From Alphaproteobacteria bacterium (GTDB lineage: Bacteria; Pseudomonadota; Alphaproteobacteria; UBA7887): a stretch of 64,000 nucleotides of DNA. Every line of letters begins with the position of its first letter. Position 1 is the first letter of the stretch. The notes below the pieces were generated by a model, which did not search any database, had not been told where the DNA came from, and saw nothing but the letters and a program-made list of their open reading frames with translations. Of the stretch, positions 1 through 7,559 are shown piece by piece. The position numbers were made by a program, and so were the translations under genes. The stretch lies in assembly GCA_030739735.1 (NCBI GenBank), contig JASLYQ010000001.1, forward strand, positions 1 through 64,000, given 5' to 3'.

Positions 1-526
1 CTCGGCCCGCGCCCGGTGCTGCGGGCGAGTGCAAGCGCATGCCTGCTTATCGTCGGCCAGGCGCCAGGCACCCGCGTGCATGCCTCGGGCTTCCCTTTCG
101 ACGATCCCTCGGGTGACCGCCTGCGGGGCTGGCTCGGTATCGCCAAGACGCCCTTCTACGACCAGAGCCGCATCGCGATCATGCCCATGAGCCTGTGCTA
201 TCCAGGCCGCAACCCAAATGGCGGCGACGCGCCGCCCAGGCCTGAATGCGCGCCTGCCTGGCATGCGCGCGTGCTGGCAGCGCTACCCGGGCGTCGACCT
301 GACCTTGCTCGTCGGTGGCTATGCCCAGCGGTATTATCTCGGTGATGCCGGCAGGGCTGCCGTTGGTGCCACGGTCGCCAACTGGCGTGAGCACCTGCCC
401 ACCTATCTGCCGCTGCCCCACCCGAGCTGGCGCACCCGTGCCTGGGTTGCCAGGCGCCCCTGGTTCAAATGCGAGTTGCTGCCGGCGCTGCGCCACCGCA
501 TCGCCGCCCTGCTCGCCCCTCGTTGA
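1..526 (+). pseudogene. Uracil-DNA glycosylase-family protein, frameshifted, 5' end outside window
   Basis: The reading frame is open from base 1 and begins beyond the left edge. It carries the UDG-superfamily motif GQAPG near base 50, then the FDDPSGDRLRxW and PxSLCYPG segments. Near bases 284-296 homology jumps from frame 1 (ending PAWHARVLAALPG) to frame 2 (continuing VDLTLLVGGYAQRYYLGD). Removing one base there restores a continuous protein of about 175 visible residues ending at a TGA at 524-526. Family members excise uracil from DNA, so loss would affect base-excision repair. A single-base sequencing error would give the same picture. The family call is firm; the pseudogene call is not. 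Confidence 0.75.
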
Positions 527-562
527 CAGCACTGGGAGCGCTGCGTAAGTAAGCGGTTCTGC

Positions 563-655
563 GGAGAGGTGGCCGAGTGGCTGAAGGCGGCGGTTTGCTA
601 AACCGTTATACGGAGACAATCCGTATCGGGGGTTCGAATCCCCCTCTCTCCGCCA
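563..655 (+). tRNA. tRNA-Ser, anticodon GCT
   Basis: A complete class II tRNA. The acceptor stem GGAGAGG (563-569) pairs with TCTCTCC (645-651), with a G-T at the last pair. The D arm is typical of serine tRNAs. The anticodon loop TTGCTAA has GCT at 597-599. A long variable arm lies around 606-626, and a 5-bp GGGGG/CCCCC T stem encloses TTCGAAT. The discriminator is G652 and CCA is encoded at 653-655. It follows the frameshifted UDG gene by 36 bases. Serine tRNA genes are common integration targets, but no second copy of the tRNA 3' end was seen in the window. Confidence 0.97.
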
Positions 656-787
656 ATTACCTTGGATTTACGATGCTGCTACAGTGACCATGTGACTGAT
701 TGATATTGTATCAGAAATATTATCTCTGGGCCAGTCGGCCGCGGCTCACAGATATGCGTTCTTTGCTGTTTCGGCTATACTTCTGGC

Positions 788-916
788 ATGCGCCGCATAG
801 CCGCCACACTCGCCGTCGCCGGAGCGCTTTTGTTTAGCGCCGGATCGGCATGGGGAGATTTTTATGATAGCTTAGCGGCGGCTCAACGAGGTGATCAATA
901 TCAATCAACATGGTGA
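788..916 (+). pseudogene. Remnant start of a secreted Sel1-repeat-type protein (42 codons)
   Basis: An ORF of 42 codons starts at ATG 788. It begins with a clear signal peptide (MRRIAATLAVAGALLF..., cleavage probably after SAWG), followed by DFYDSLAAAQRGD, which resembles the opening of Sel1/TPR repeat proteins. It then stops at 914-916 inside the start of the next gene. The repeat domain is missing, so I read it as a gene truncated when the downstream sequence became joined to it. It could instead be a short secreted peptide or an upstream ORF influencing the next gene. The family assignment rests on a short stretch. Confidence 0.4.
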
Positions 917-1568
917 GCCAGAGCCTCCTGTAGTTCAGGACACAAGCTGTCTTAAATCTTTTGACCACGGACACGATACCTGGGTCAATCGGCTGGCGGC
1001 GCTTCTCGCCAAGGACCTGGCGCGGACGTCCTTATCTCCCGATCATTTGAGCTGGCTGGGTCTCGGCTTCGGTTTGACCGCAGGGGTCTTGTTTGCACTC
1101 GGCGGACAGGCGCTCAATAATGCAGGCTCCGTTATGTTCATGCTGGCCGTGTTCATGGACGAGCTGGACGGCGCGCTGGCGCGGGATAGCGGACGCATTA
1201 CCCGCTTCGGCCACCGCCTCGACTACATTGCCGGTACGATGTCTTTCTGTGCCCTATTTATTGGCGCTGGGATTGGTGCCCGCCAACTTATCGGGACTTG
1301 GGGCCCTATACTCGGCGTCATGGCGGCGGTTGCCGCTTTGCTCTCTATGCGGATTCGCATGGGGATGGAGGACCGTCACGGCTCCAAAGCGGTGAGCCAC
1401 AAGCGGTTTGGTCCCTTCGAACTCAAGGACGGCATCTATTTGGTCGGCCCAGTCACTTGGGTTGGAGGCCTATACTGGTTTTTCGTTGCCGCAACGCTGG
1501 GCACCTTTGGCTTCGCTTTGTGGACCCTGTCGCACCGAAAGCTTTGGCTAAAGGGTGCGGCGAGGTAA
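891..1568 (+). CDS. CDP-alcohol phosphatidyltransferase family membrane protein, motif incomplete
   Basis: 225 aa with about six hydrophobic segments. The family motif D-x2-D-G-x2-A-R-x8-G-x3-D-x3-D is present as D90, D93, G94, A97, R98, G107 and D111. The fourth aspartate, the proposed general base, is replaced by G115 (DYIAGT). Family members transfer a phospho-alcohol onto a second alcohol to make phospholipid headgroups in the inner membrane. With D4 missing the enzyme may be inactive or altered. The start is a GTG at 891, overlapping the Sel1-type remnant by 26 bases, with only a weak purine-rich stretch before it. Its last 55 residues are clearly related to the fragment at 17526-17753. 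The substrate is unknown. Confidence 0.75.
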   Translation: MININQHGEPEPPVVQDTSCLKSFDHGHDTWVNRLAALLAKDLARTSLSPDHLSWLGLGFGLTAGVLFALGGQALNNAGSVMFMLAVFMDELDGALARDSGRITRFGHRLDYIAGTMSFCALFIGAGIGARQLIGTWGPILGVMAAVAALLSMRIRMGMEDRHGSKAVSHKRFGPFELKDGIYLVGPVTWVGGLYWFFVAATLGTFGFALWTLSHRKLWLKGAAR

Positions 1569-1623
1569 ATCGAGCTGACCTGATATAGTTCGCTGTACTG
1601 AGCAATTAGCGAGGCAGGTCGGA

Positions 1624-2967
1624 TTGGACGAAAGCGCAGCAATCCTGGCGATTGGTGATATCCACCTTGGCACCGTTTGCTCGAGCGTACCTGACGAAAT
1701 TTCGTCCTGGGGGCTCGACCGGAGTGAGTTGACGCCTGCGGGCGCTCTCAATCTGTCAGTTGATTTTGCCATTGAACAGAAGCTGGATGCAGTGCTGTTC
1801 GCGGGCGACGTCGTCGAAAGCACCAATGCCAGGTTTGAGGCAATGGCGCCACTCGAAGACGCTGTTCGACGTCTGCTGGATGCAAAAATTCAGGTTATTG
1901 CTGTCGCCGGCAACCATGATGTCGACGCCCTGCCGAGACTAGCGGCTCTGATAGAGGGGTTCACCATAGTGGGTGCCGGCGGCCATTGGGAATCGCGAAC
2001 CATATTGAAGAACAAGGCCCCCATTGCCGAGGTCATAGGCTGGTCCTTCAACGAACAGAAGGTGCGTCGAAGCCCAGTTGCTCAGCTCTTGGCAGAGCCG
2101 TTGGATGAACCGTCAACCCGTATTCCCAGAATTGGCTTGCTGCATGCCGATCTCGATGCATCCGAGGGGCATTACGCACCCATCCGACAGGCAGAGCTCG
2201 ATAACACCGGCTACGATGCTTGGCTTCTTGGTCACATTCACAAGCCTTCGCTCGACGGCCTGGCTGCGGCGGGGAGGTCCCGGCCATGTGGCTATCTCGG
2301 ATCGCTGGTTGGGCTCGACCCATCTGAAACAGGCCCACACGGTCCTTGGCTTCTGAGGGTGCCCGATAGCGGCCCGCTGCGCATGACGCAGGTGCCGCTC
2401 GCGCCGCTGCGATGGGAACACATCTCGGTCTCGGTAGAGGGGCTCGAGCACGTAGAGGATGTACCTGATCGATTAATGGACGAGGCCACAAACATTGCTC
2501 AGCAAGTCACCAAGTCGGGTCCTGCGCCGCGCGCGCTCGGTTTGCGTGTTCGCCTGACAGGGGCAAGCCCCCAATATGAAAAAATCCGCCAGGCGATTGG
2601 CGCCGGCGCATGGAACGGTTTGGGGCGCAACGTCGACGGGACCACGGTCTTCTTCAACAAGATCATCGACACCATGGAACTGTCGCTGGATCTCGTGGAG
2701 ATTGCCAAGGGAGACGACCCGCCCGCCTTGATGGCGCGACGGCTCTTGAGCCTTGAGCACAACGATGACCAGTCGAGGGAATTGCTCGAGAAGGCGCGCG
2801 CTGAGCTGAGCAATATCGCCCGCGAAGACCGCTGGTCGCCCCTTCAGGATCATCGCAACGCGACCGACCCTCTCTCCGAAGATGCCATGCGCGAGCTTCT
2901 CCACCGATCCGGAAAGGCAGCCCTGAACGCCATGCTCTCCGGTAATTCGCAGGTCGATCCGTCGTGA
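1624..2967 (+). CDS. SbcD/YhaO-like metallophosphoesterase, DNA repair nuclease subunit
   Basis: 447 aa. The calcineurin-like nuclease motifs appear in order: AIGDIHLG (D12, H14), FAGDVVES, VAGNHDVD, LLHADLD and LLGHIHKPS. These bind two metal ions and cut DNA ends in the Mre11/SbcD family. The C-terminal half would be the capping and partner-binding region. The start is a TTG at 1624, nine bases after a GAGGCAGG stretch. The gene overlaps the ATPase gene by four bases (GTGA at 2964-2967), so the two are translationally coupled and should form one complex. It is closer in layout to YhaO, which pairs with a membrane-anchored YhaN ATPase, than to classical SbcD. Confidence 0.82.
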   Translation: MDESAAILAIGDIHLGTVCSSVPDEISSWGLDRSELTPAGALNLSVDFAIEQKLDAVLFAGDVVESTNARFEAMAPLEDAVRRLLDAKIQVIAVAGNHDVDALPRLAALIEGFTIVGAGGHWESRTILKNKAPIAEVIGWSFNEQKVRRSPVAQLLAEPLDEPSTRIPRIGLLHADLDASEGHYAPIRQAELDNTGYDAWLLGHIHKPSLDGLAAAGRSRPCGYLGSLVGLDPSETGPHGPWLLRVPDSGPLRMTQVPLAPLRWEHISVSVEGLEHVEDVPDRLMDEATNIAQQVTKSGPAPRALGLRVRLTGASPQYEKIRQAIGAGAWNGLGRNVDGTTVFFNKIIDTMELSLDLVEIAKGDDPPALMARRLLSLEHNDDQSRELLEKARAELSNIAREDRWSPLQDHRNATDPLSEDAMRELLHRSGKAALNAMLSGNSQVDPS

Positions 2968-5900
2968 AGCTCAAACGTCTTGCCATTAATCTGCTGCCTG
3001 GGATCAGCCCGCCATTCGAGATCCAAGCGGCAGGTGCCGGGTTCCACGTCGTTGTCGGGCCTAACGGCATCGGCAAATCGAGCCTTTGCCGCGCGGTTGA
3101 GAGTCTGTACTGGGACGACCGTGGATCGTCACAAAAAACCTCGATAAATGGCGAGTTCGAGTTGGATGGTGAAGCCTGGTGGGGGGAACGAGAGGGTTCA
3201 CGTGTGCGATGGCAACGCAGCGGCGAGGACAGTAAGCCGCCCAATCTGCCGGCATCCCATAATCATCGCTATTTTTTTCTGCATCTGCGAGATCTGATCG
3301 ATCCGTCGTCGGACGGCACGCAAGACATTGCCTCTGAGATCCGGCGCCAGATGTCTGGTGGGTTCGATCTGGATCGTATCGCGGCTGACTTGTTCGGTGG
3401 CGTGAGCGCACAGCATGTCCGCCGCGAGCGGAGCGATTTTAACAAGGCATCGGAAGATGTGCGAAATGCGGAAGGAACGCAGTTGGGCCTTCAGCGGCGT
3501 GCGGATCAGCTGGATATCCTCAGCGAGCAACTCGCCGCGGCAGAATCCGGCGCGCGCCGTCTCATATTAGTCGAACGTGCCCTCGAGCTTACCGGACGCC
3601 TTCAGGAGAACTCAGCCATTGCGGAGGAGATCGCTATCCTGCCGCAGGGGGTGGCGAAACTTGCCGGCAATGAGCTCGAGCAGATCGAGCGGTTCCAGGA
3701 TCAGATTGCCGGGTTGAACGAGCGAGGCCGTAACTGGGAGGCACAGCTTGACGCTGCACGCAAGACCAAACAGGCCACACGCCTGTCGGCGCCTCTGGAT
3801 CAGGCAGAACTGTCTATCTTGCGAGAGAATGCAAACGCGGTGGGCCGGTTGGAACTCGAACTACAGGCAGCAAGAGACAAGCGTAGCGAGTGTCTAACGG
3901 CTGTAGCGGTATCCCTGAAGGCGCTAGGCGGCGGCGAGGTCGATGAGACCGGTCTGACCCTGCCCGACAATCACCAGCTGTTCGAATTCCTGCGCGACGC
4001 CGAAGGGCACAGAGCTGAAATCAATGCCATAGAGAAAGAACTGGGTGTCCTCGCCTATATCGAGAAACCGGAAGCCGAGCAAAGTGCGCTAGGTGACATG
4101 CGCCGCGCGGGCGATATGTTGCGTGCGTGGCTGCGCGCGCCAGAGCTGCAAGCACCTGTACTGCCACGTCGGGCGTGGATCCTAGGCGGCGTGGGCGTCG
4201 TCGCTGTCGGCCTTGGTCTGGCCGCCTTGGCTGACCCGCTGTTTGCGGCGCTGGCGGCCTTTGGCGCCGGGCTCGCCGTGCCGGCCTTGCTGCGGGGCCG
4301 TGGGCAACCCCATGGCGGCACACGGGACGCCGCACAGCAAGCGTTCGCGAGGCTCGGCATTGCAGAACCCGAAGCATGGGATATTGCTTCCGTCGATGCG
4401 CGATTACGCAGCCTAGAGGACGACATATCCCGCATGGTGCGAGCGCGAGATCGTGATGTGGAGCGGCAAAAACTCAACAGTCGATTGGAAGGCTTGTCCA
4501 AGGACGGAAAAGTACTTGATGAGAGACGTCGGGAGCTGGCGGATAGTTTACGGCTCGATGAGATCCCGCCCGACGCGGAGCTTGTCGAAACGGTTCGCTC
4601 GCTCGCTCAATTGGCCACGGCTCGCAAGGATGACGAACGCGCCCGTAGCAAAGTCGAGACCCTCGAGACCCGGTATACAGCACTGCTATCCGGGCTCGCC
4701 GACGTATTCGAACGCCATGGTGAGGCGCAGCCGGCAGACGCCACAGAGACGGCGGCCTACCTCGATAGTCTCATCTATCGCGATGCGGGGTTGGCTGGGG
4801 CGCTTTCCGACGAGCAAGGTGCAATCTCCGGATTGGAACAGGTTTCAGACGATCGCAGCGCGTATCTCAGTTCGATAGAGCGAATCTATTCAGAAGTCAG
4901 CCTGGACGATGGCGATTTGCAAGGGCTCACGCTGCTGCTGAACTCATTGCCGAGTTATCGCGACAGGAAGGAAAAGGGAACGAGGCTTGAAGGGCAGATT
5001 GAACTCGATAGGGCCGAGCTTGCGAAGGCTGGCGAAGCCGAGCTCGCCGAGTGCGACGGACCGATGCTCGAACGGCTACAAGGCGACCTTACTCAGACGG
5101 CGAGTAAAGCGGCCGGTTTGCGCGACGAGATCGCCGAGATCAATGCTCAGGTGAAGGAGGCTCAACGCGGTAGCAATGTACAAGACTTCATTGCTGTGCG
5201 TGATGAAGCCCGAATGAAACTGTCAGACTGCCGCGACGAAGTGCTTTTCGCAAAGGCCGGAAAATTTCTCATTGATGCGGCCGAGGCAGAATATGAGCAA
5301 ACGCAGATGCCTCATGTGTTCCAGCGTGCGCGTAGTCACTTGTCTGCCTTTACCCGTCACGGCTATGAACTTCATTTGGGCAAAGACACCACGTCACCGG
5401 GATTGCTGGCGATCGAAACGAGCAGCGGAGAAAGACGAAACCTGGATGAACTTTCGGACGGTACGCGAGCGCAGTTATTGCTGGCCGCACGTCTCGCTTT
5501 CGCCGAGGAAGTGGAGCAGGGTGGGATACTTCCGCTGTTTCTCGATGAGGCGCTCGATCAGAGTGACCCTGCCCGTTTCGAAGCCATCGTGCGCAGTCTC
5601 GGCCAAATTGCGAAGGATCAGGATCGCCAGATCTTCTATCTCACCAGCGACCCGGTGGATGTTGATCGCATCGGCAACGCGCTTGCCGAAGAGGGGTGCG
5701 ACATAGCAGCCACGATCGATGTCGGCTTGATCCGCCGGAATGCCGCAAGCTGTAGCGATCCCGCCGCACTTTGTGTTGAGCCAAGACCTGAGATTCCGTT
5801 GCCCGACGAAATGTCAGCCGAGGACTATGGTATCGTTTTGGGGGTGCCGGCATTCTTGCCGGGAGCCGGGCATGAGCCACAGCACGTCTTCTATGTCCTA

Positions 5901-6434
5901 TCGGACGCGCTTGACCAACTGCGCGACTTCCTCGCGGCCGGAATCGAGCGTGTCGGTCAATGGCGGACAGCCTCCGATACCGGGCTCGCCGAGCAGCTGT
6001 GCGCAGGCTCGCTCTCTGCGCAGGAGGTTACCGCCCGCGTGGCTTTGCTCGGGCATTTCTGCGCGCTATGGAAGCAGGGGAGAGGCCGGTCTGTCGATCG
6101 TGACACACTCGAGCAGAGCGGCGCTGTAAGTGGCACCTTCATCGACAAGATAACGGCGGCTAACGATGAGCTTGGTGGGGACGCGGAAAGACTTCTCGCG
6201 TCCCTTGATGCCAAGAATGATACCCGGCTGAAGGGGTTCAGGCGAAACAACCGTGATAGCCTTGAAAGCTATCTCAGGAGCGAAGGTTATCTCGATGACC
6301 AACCGGTGCTGAGCGAGAGCGAGTTACGGCTTCAGGCCATGGCGACGCCGGCCGCAAACACCCTGCCAAGAGACAGCGCCGGAGATCTGTTACATCGTTT
6401 GTGGACCTGGGCAACACGGTCTTCAGACGCATAG
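2964..6434 (+). CDS. SbcC/YhaN-like AAA ATPase with C-terminal extension
   Basis: 1156 aa. Walker A GPNGIGKSS lies at 32-40, a long coiled-coil region follows, then a signature-like LSDGT near 830-834 and Walker B LFLDEALDQSD with D861/E862. Two hydrophobic stretches at about 404-443 interrupt the coiled coil, as in YhaN, which has a membrane segment where SbcC carries a zinc hook. No CxxC hook is visible. Past the ATPase domain there is an extra region of about 230 residues (from about 925) that I do not recognise; it looks helical. The start is the GTG overlapping the nuclease gene stop. The likely role is DNA-end tethering and processing with the nuclease partner; a defence role is only a guess. 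Confidence 0.8.
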   Translation: MKLKRLAINLLPGISPPFEIQAAGAGFHVVVGPNGIGKSSLCRAVESLYWDDRGSSQKTSINGEFELDGEAWWGEREGSRVRWQRSGEDSKPPNLPASHNHRYFFLHLRDLIDPSSDGTQDIASEIRRQMSGGFDLDRIAADLFGGVSAQHVRRERSDFNKASEDVRNAEGTQLGLQRRADQLDILSEQLAAAESGARRLILVERALELTGRLQENSAIAEEIAILPQGVAKLAGNELEQIERFQDQIAGLNERGRNWEAQLDAARKTKQATRLSAPLDQAELSILRENANAVGRLELELQAARDKRSECLTAVAVSLKALGGGEVDETGLTLPDNHQLFEFLRDAEGHRAEINAIEKELGVLAYIEKPEAEQSALGDMRRAGDMLRAWLRAPELQAPVLPRRAWILGGVGVVAVGLGLAALADPLFAALAAFGAGLAVPALLRGRGQPHGGTRDAAQQAFARLGIAEPEAWDIASVDARLRSLEDDISRMVRARDRDVERQKLNSRLEGLSKDGKVLDERRRELADSLRLDEIPPDAELVETVRSLAQLATARKDDERARSKVETLETRYTALLSGLADVFERHGEAQPADATETAAYLDSLIYRDAGLAGALSDEQGAISGLEQVSDDRSAYLSSIERIYSEVSLDDGDLQGLTLLLNSLPSYRDRKEKGTRLEGQIELDRAELAKAGEAELAECDGPMLERLQGDLTQTASKAAGLRDEIAEINAQVKEAQRGSNVQDFIAVRDEARMKLSDCRDEVLFAKAGKFLIDAAEAEYEQTQMPHVFQRARSHLSAFTRHGYELHLGKDTTSPGLLAIETSSGERRNLDELSDGTRAQLLLAARLAFAEEVEQGGILPLFLDEALDQSDPARFEAIVRSLGQIAKDQDRQIFYLTSDPVDVDRIGNALAEEGCDIAATIDVGLIRRNAASCSDPAALCVEPRPEIPLPDEMSAEDYGIVLGVPAFLPGAGHEPQHVFYVLSDALDQLRDFLAAGIERVGQWRTASDTGLAEQLCAGSLSAQEVTARVALLGHFCALWKQGRGRSVDRDTLEQSGAVSGTFIDKITAANDELGGDAERLLASLDAKNDTRLKGFRRNNRDSLESYLRSEGYLDDQPVLSESELRLQAMATPAANTLPRDSAGDLLHRLWTWATRSSDA

Positions 6435-6507
6435 AAGACGTCGATGGGGATGTGTGCGGGCCTAGCAAACCTCCGTTGAGAAATACCCGCCAAAGAGGGA
6501 CCATCCA

Positions 6508-7482
6508 ATGACAATCGTCAGAGCATCCGTCGTCCAGGCCGCGCCCATCGCCTTCGATCGCACCAGGACACTTGAGAAAGTGCGCGCCCTGGCCGCCGAT
6601 GCGGCCAGCCAAGACGCCAAACTGGCATTGTTTCCGGAAGCCTTCGTTTCGGCCTATCCCAAGGGCCTGGATTTCGGTGCCCGGATCGGCATGCGCTCGC
6701 CCGAAGGCCGCGACGACTTCCGTCGCTATTATGACAGCGCCGTCGATGTTCCCGGGCCGGATGTGGATTTCCTAGGGTCTATCGCCCGGGAAAACGACCT
6801 GCATCTCGTCATCGGTGTGATCGAACGCGATGGCGGTACTCTTTATTGCACCGTTTTGTTCTTCGCGCCCGACGGAGAATATCTTGGCAAGCACCGCAAG
6901 CTCATGCCGACGGCGCTTGAGCGCTTGGTCTGGGGCTACGGCGATGGTTCGACCCTGCCTGTCTTCGATACGGATTTGGGAAAACTGGGAGCAGTCATTT
7001 GCTGGGAAAACTATATGCCGATGATGCGCATGGCCATGTACAACAAAGGTATCCAAATTTACTGTGCCCCGACGGCCGATGATCGAGACACCTGGATAGC
7101 GACCATGCAGCATGTTGCCATGGAAGGCCGTTGTTTTGTCCTGTCTTGCAATCAACGCACGCTGCGCAGCGACTTTCCTGCAGACTACGACGCCATTCAG
7201 GGTGATGATCCGAACACCGTACTCTCGCGGGGAGGGAGCTGTATCGTCAACCCCCTGGGGCAAATTCTCGCCGGTCCCGATTTCGAGTCCGAGACGATCC
7301 TAAGCGCCGACCTGGATACCGGGGACATCGCCCGAGGCAAGTACGACTTCGATGTAACCGGCCACTATGCACGGCCCGACATTTTTCAGCTCAGCGTCAA
7401 CGAAAGAGCGACACCGGCGGTAACCACAAACGCCCCGGCCGTCAGCGGGGATGAATACGAGACTTTTGACGACGGGCAATAG
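6508..7482 (+). CDS. Nitrilase-superfamily carbon-nitrogen hydrolase
   Basis: 324 aa. The catalytic triad is visible: E44 in LFPEAF, K131 in GKHRKLMPT and C165 in VICWENY. The ICWEN context and the overall length match true nitrilases and cyanide-type hydrolases, which turn R-CN into acid and ammonia, rather than shorter amidases. It has no signal peptide, so it is cytoplasmic. The ATG at 6508 follows an AGAGGGA ribosome site at good spacing. It stands alone between the SbcC-like gene, 73 bases upstream, and a convergent exporter gene. Substrate cannot be told from the sequence. Confidence 0.88.
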   Translation: MTIVRASVVQAAPIAFDRTRTLEKVRALAADAASQDAKLALFPEAFVSAYPKGLDFGARIGMRSPEGRDDFRRYYDSAVDVPGPDVDFLGSIARENDLHLVIGVIERDGGTLYCTVLFFAPDGEYLGKHRKLMPTALERLVWGYGDGSTLPVFDTDLGKLGAVICWENYMPMMRMAMYNKGIQIYCAPTADDRDTWIATMQHVAMEGRCFVLSCNQRTLRSDFPADYDAIQGDDPNTVLSRGGSCIVNPLGQILAGPDFESETILSADLDTGDIARGKYDFDVTGHYARPDIFQLSVNERATPAVTTNAPAVSGDEYETFDDGQ

Positions 7483-7503
7483 GACGATTTTTCCCCTACG
7501 GTC

Positions 7504-7529
7504 CGGCTAGAGCATATTTATACTAGCCG
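7504..7529. terminator. Possible shared terminator hairpin between convergent genes
   Basis: A 7-bp perfect inverted repeat, CGGCTAG at 7504-7510 and CTAGCCG at 7523-7529, with a 12-base AT-rich loop. It lies between the stop of the plus-strand nitrilase and the stop of the minus-strand exporter. On the plus strand a T-containing tract follows. The stem is short, so termination activity is uncertain. Confidence 0.35.
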
Positions 7530-7559
7530 CCTTTAACCTTTTGTTCTTTCGATGCTGGA

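Noticed and set aside
563-655. tRNA-Ser as an attachment site of an intact island
   Set aside because: No repeat of the tRNA 3' end and no integrase gene was seen in the window.
2964-6434. Classical SbcC with zinc hook
   Set aside because: No CxxC lies in the coiled coil; hydrophobic segments occupy the middle as in YhaN.
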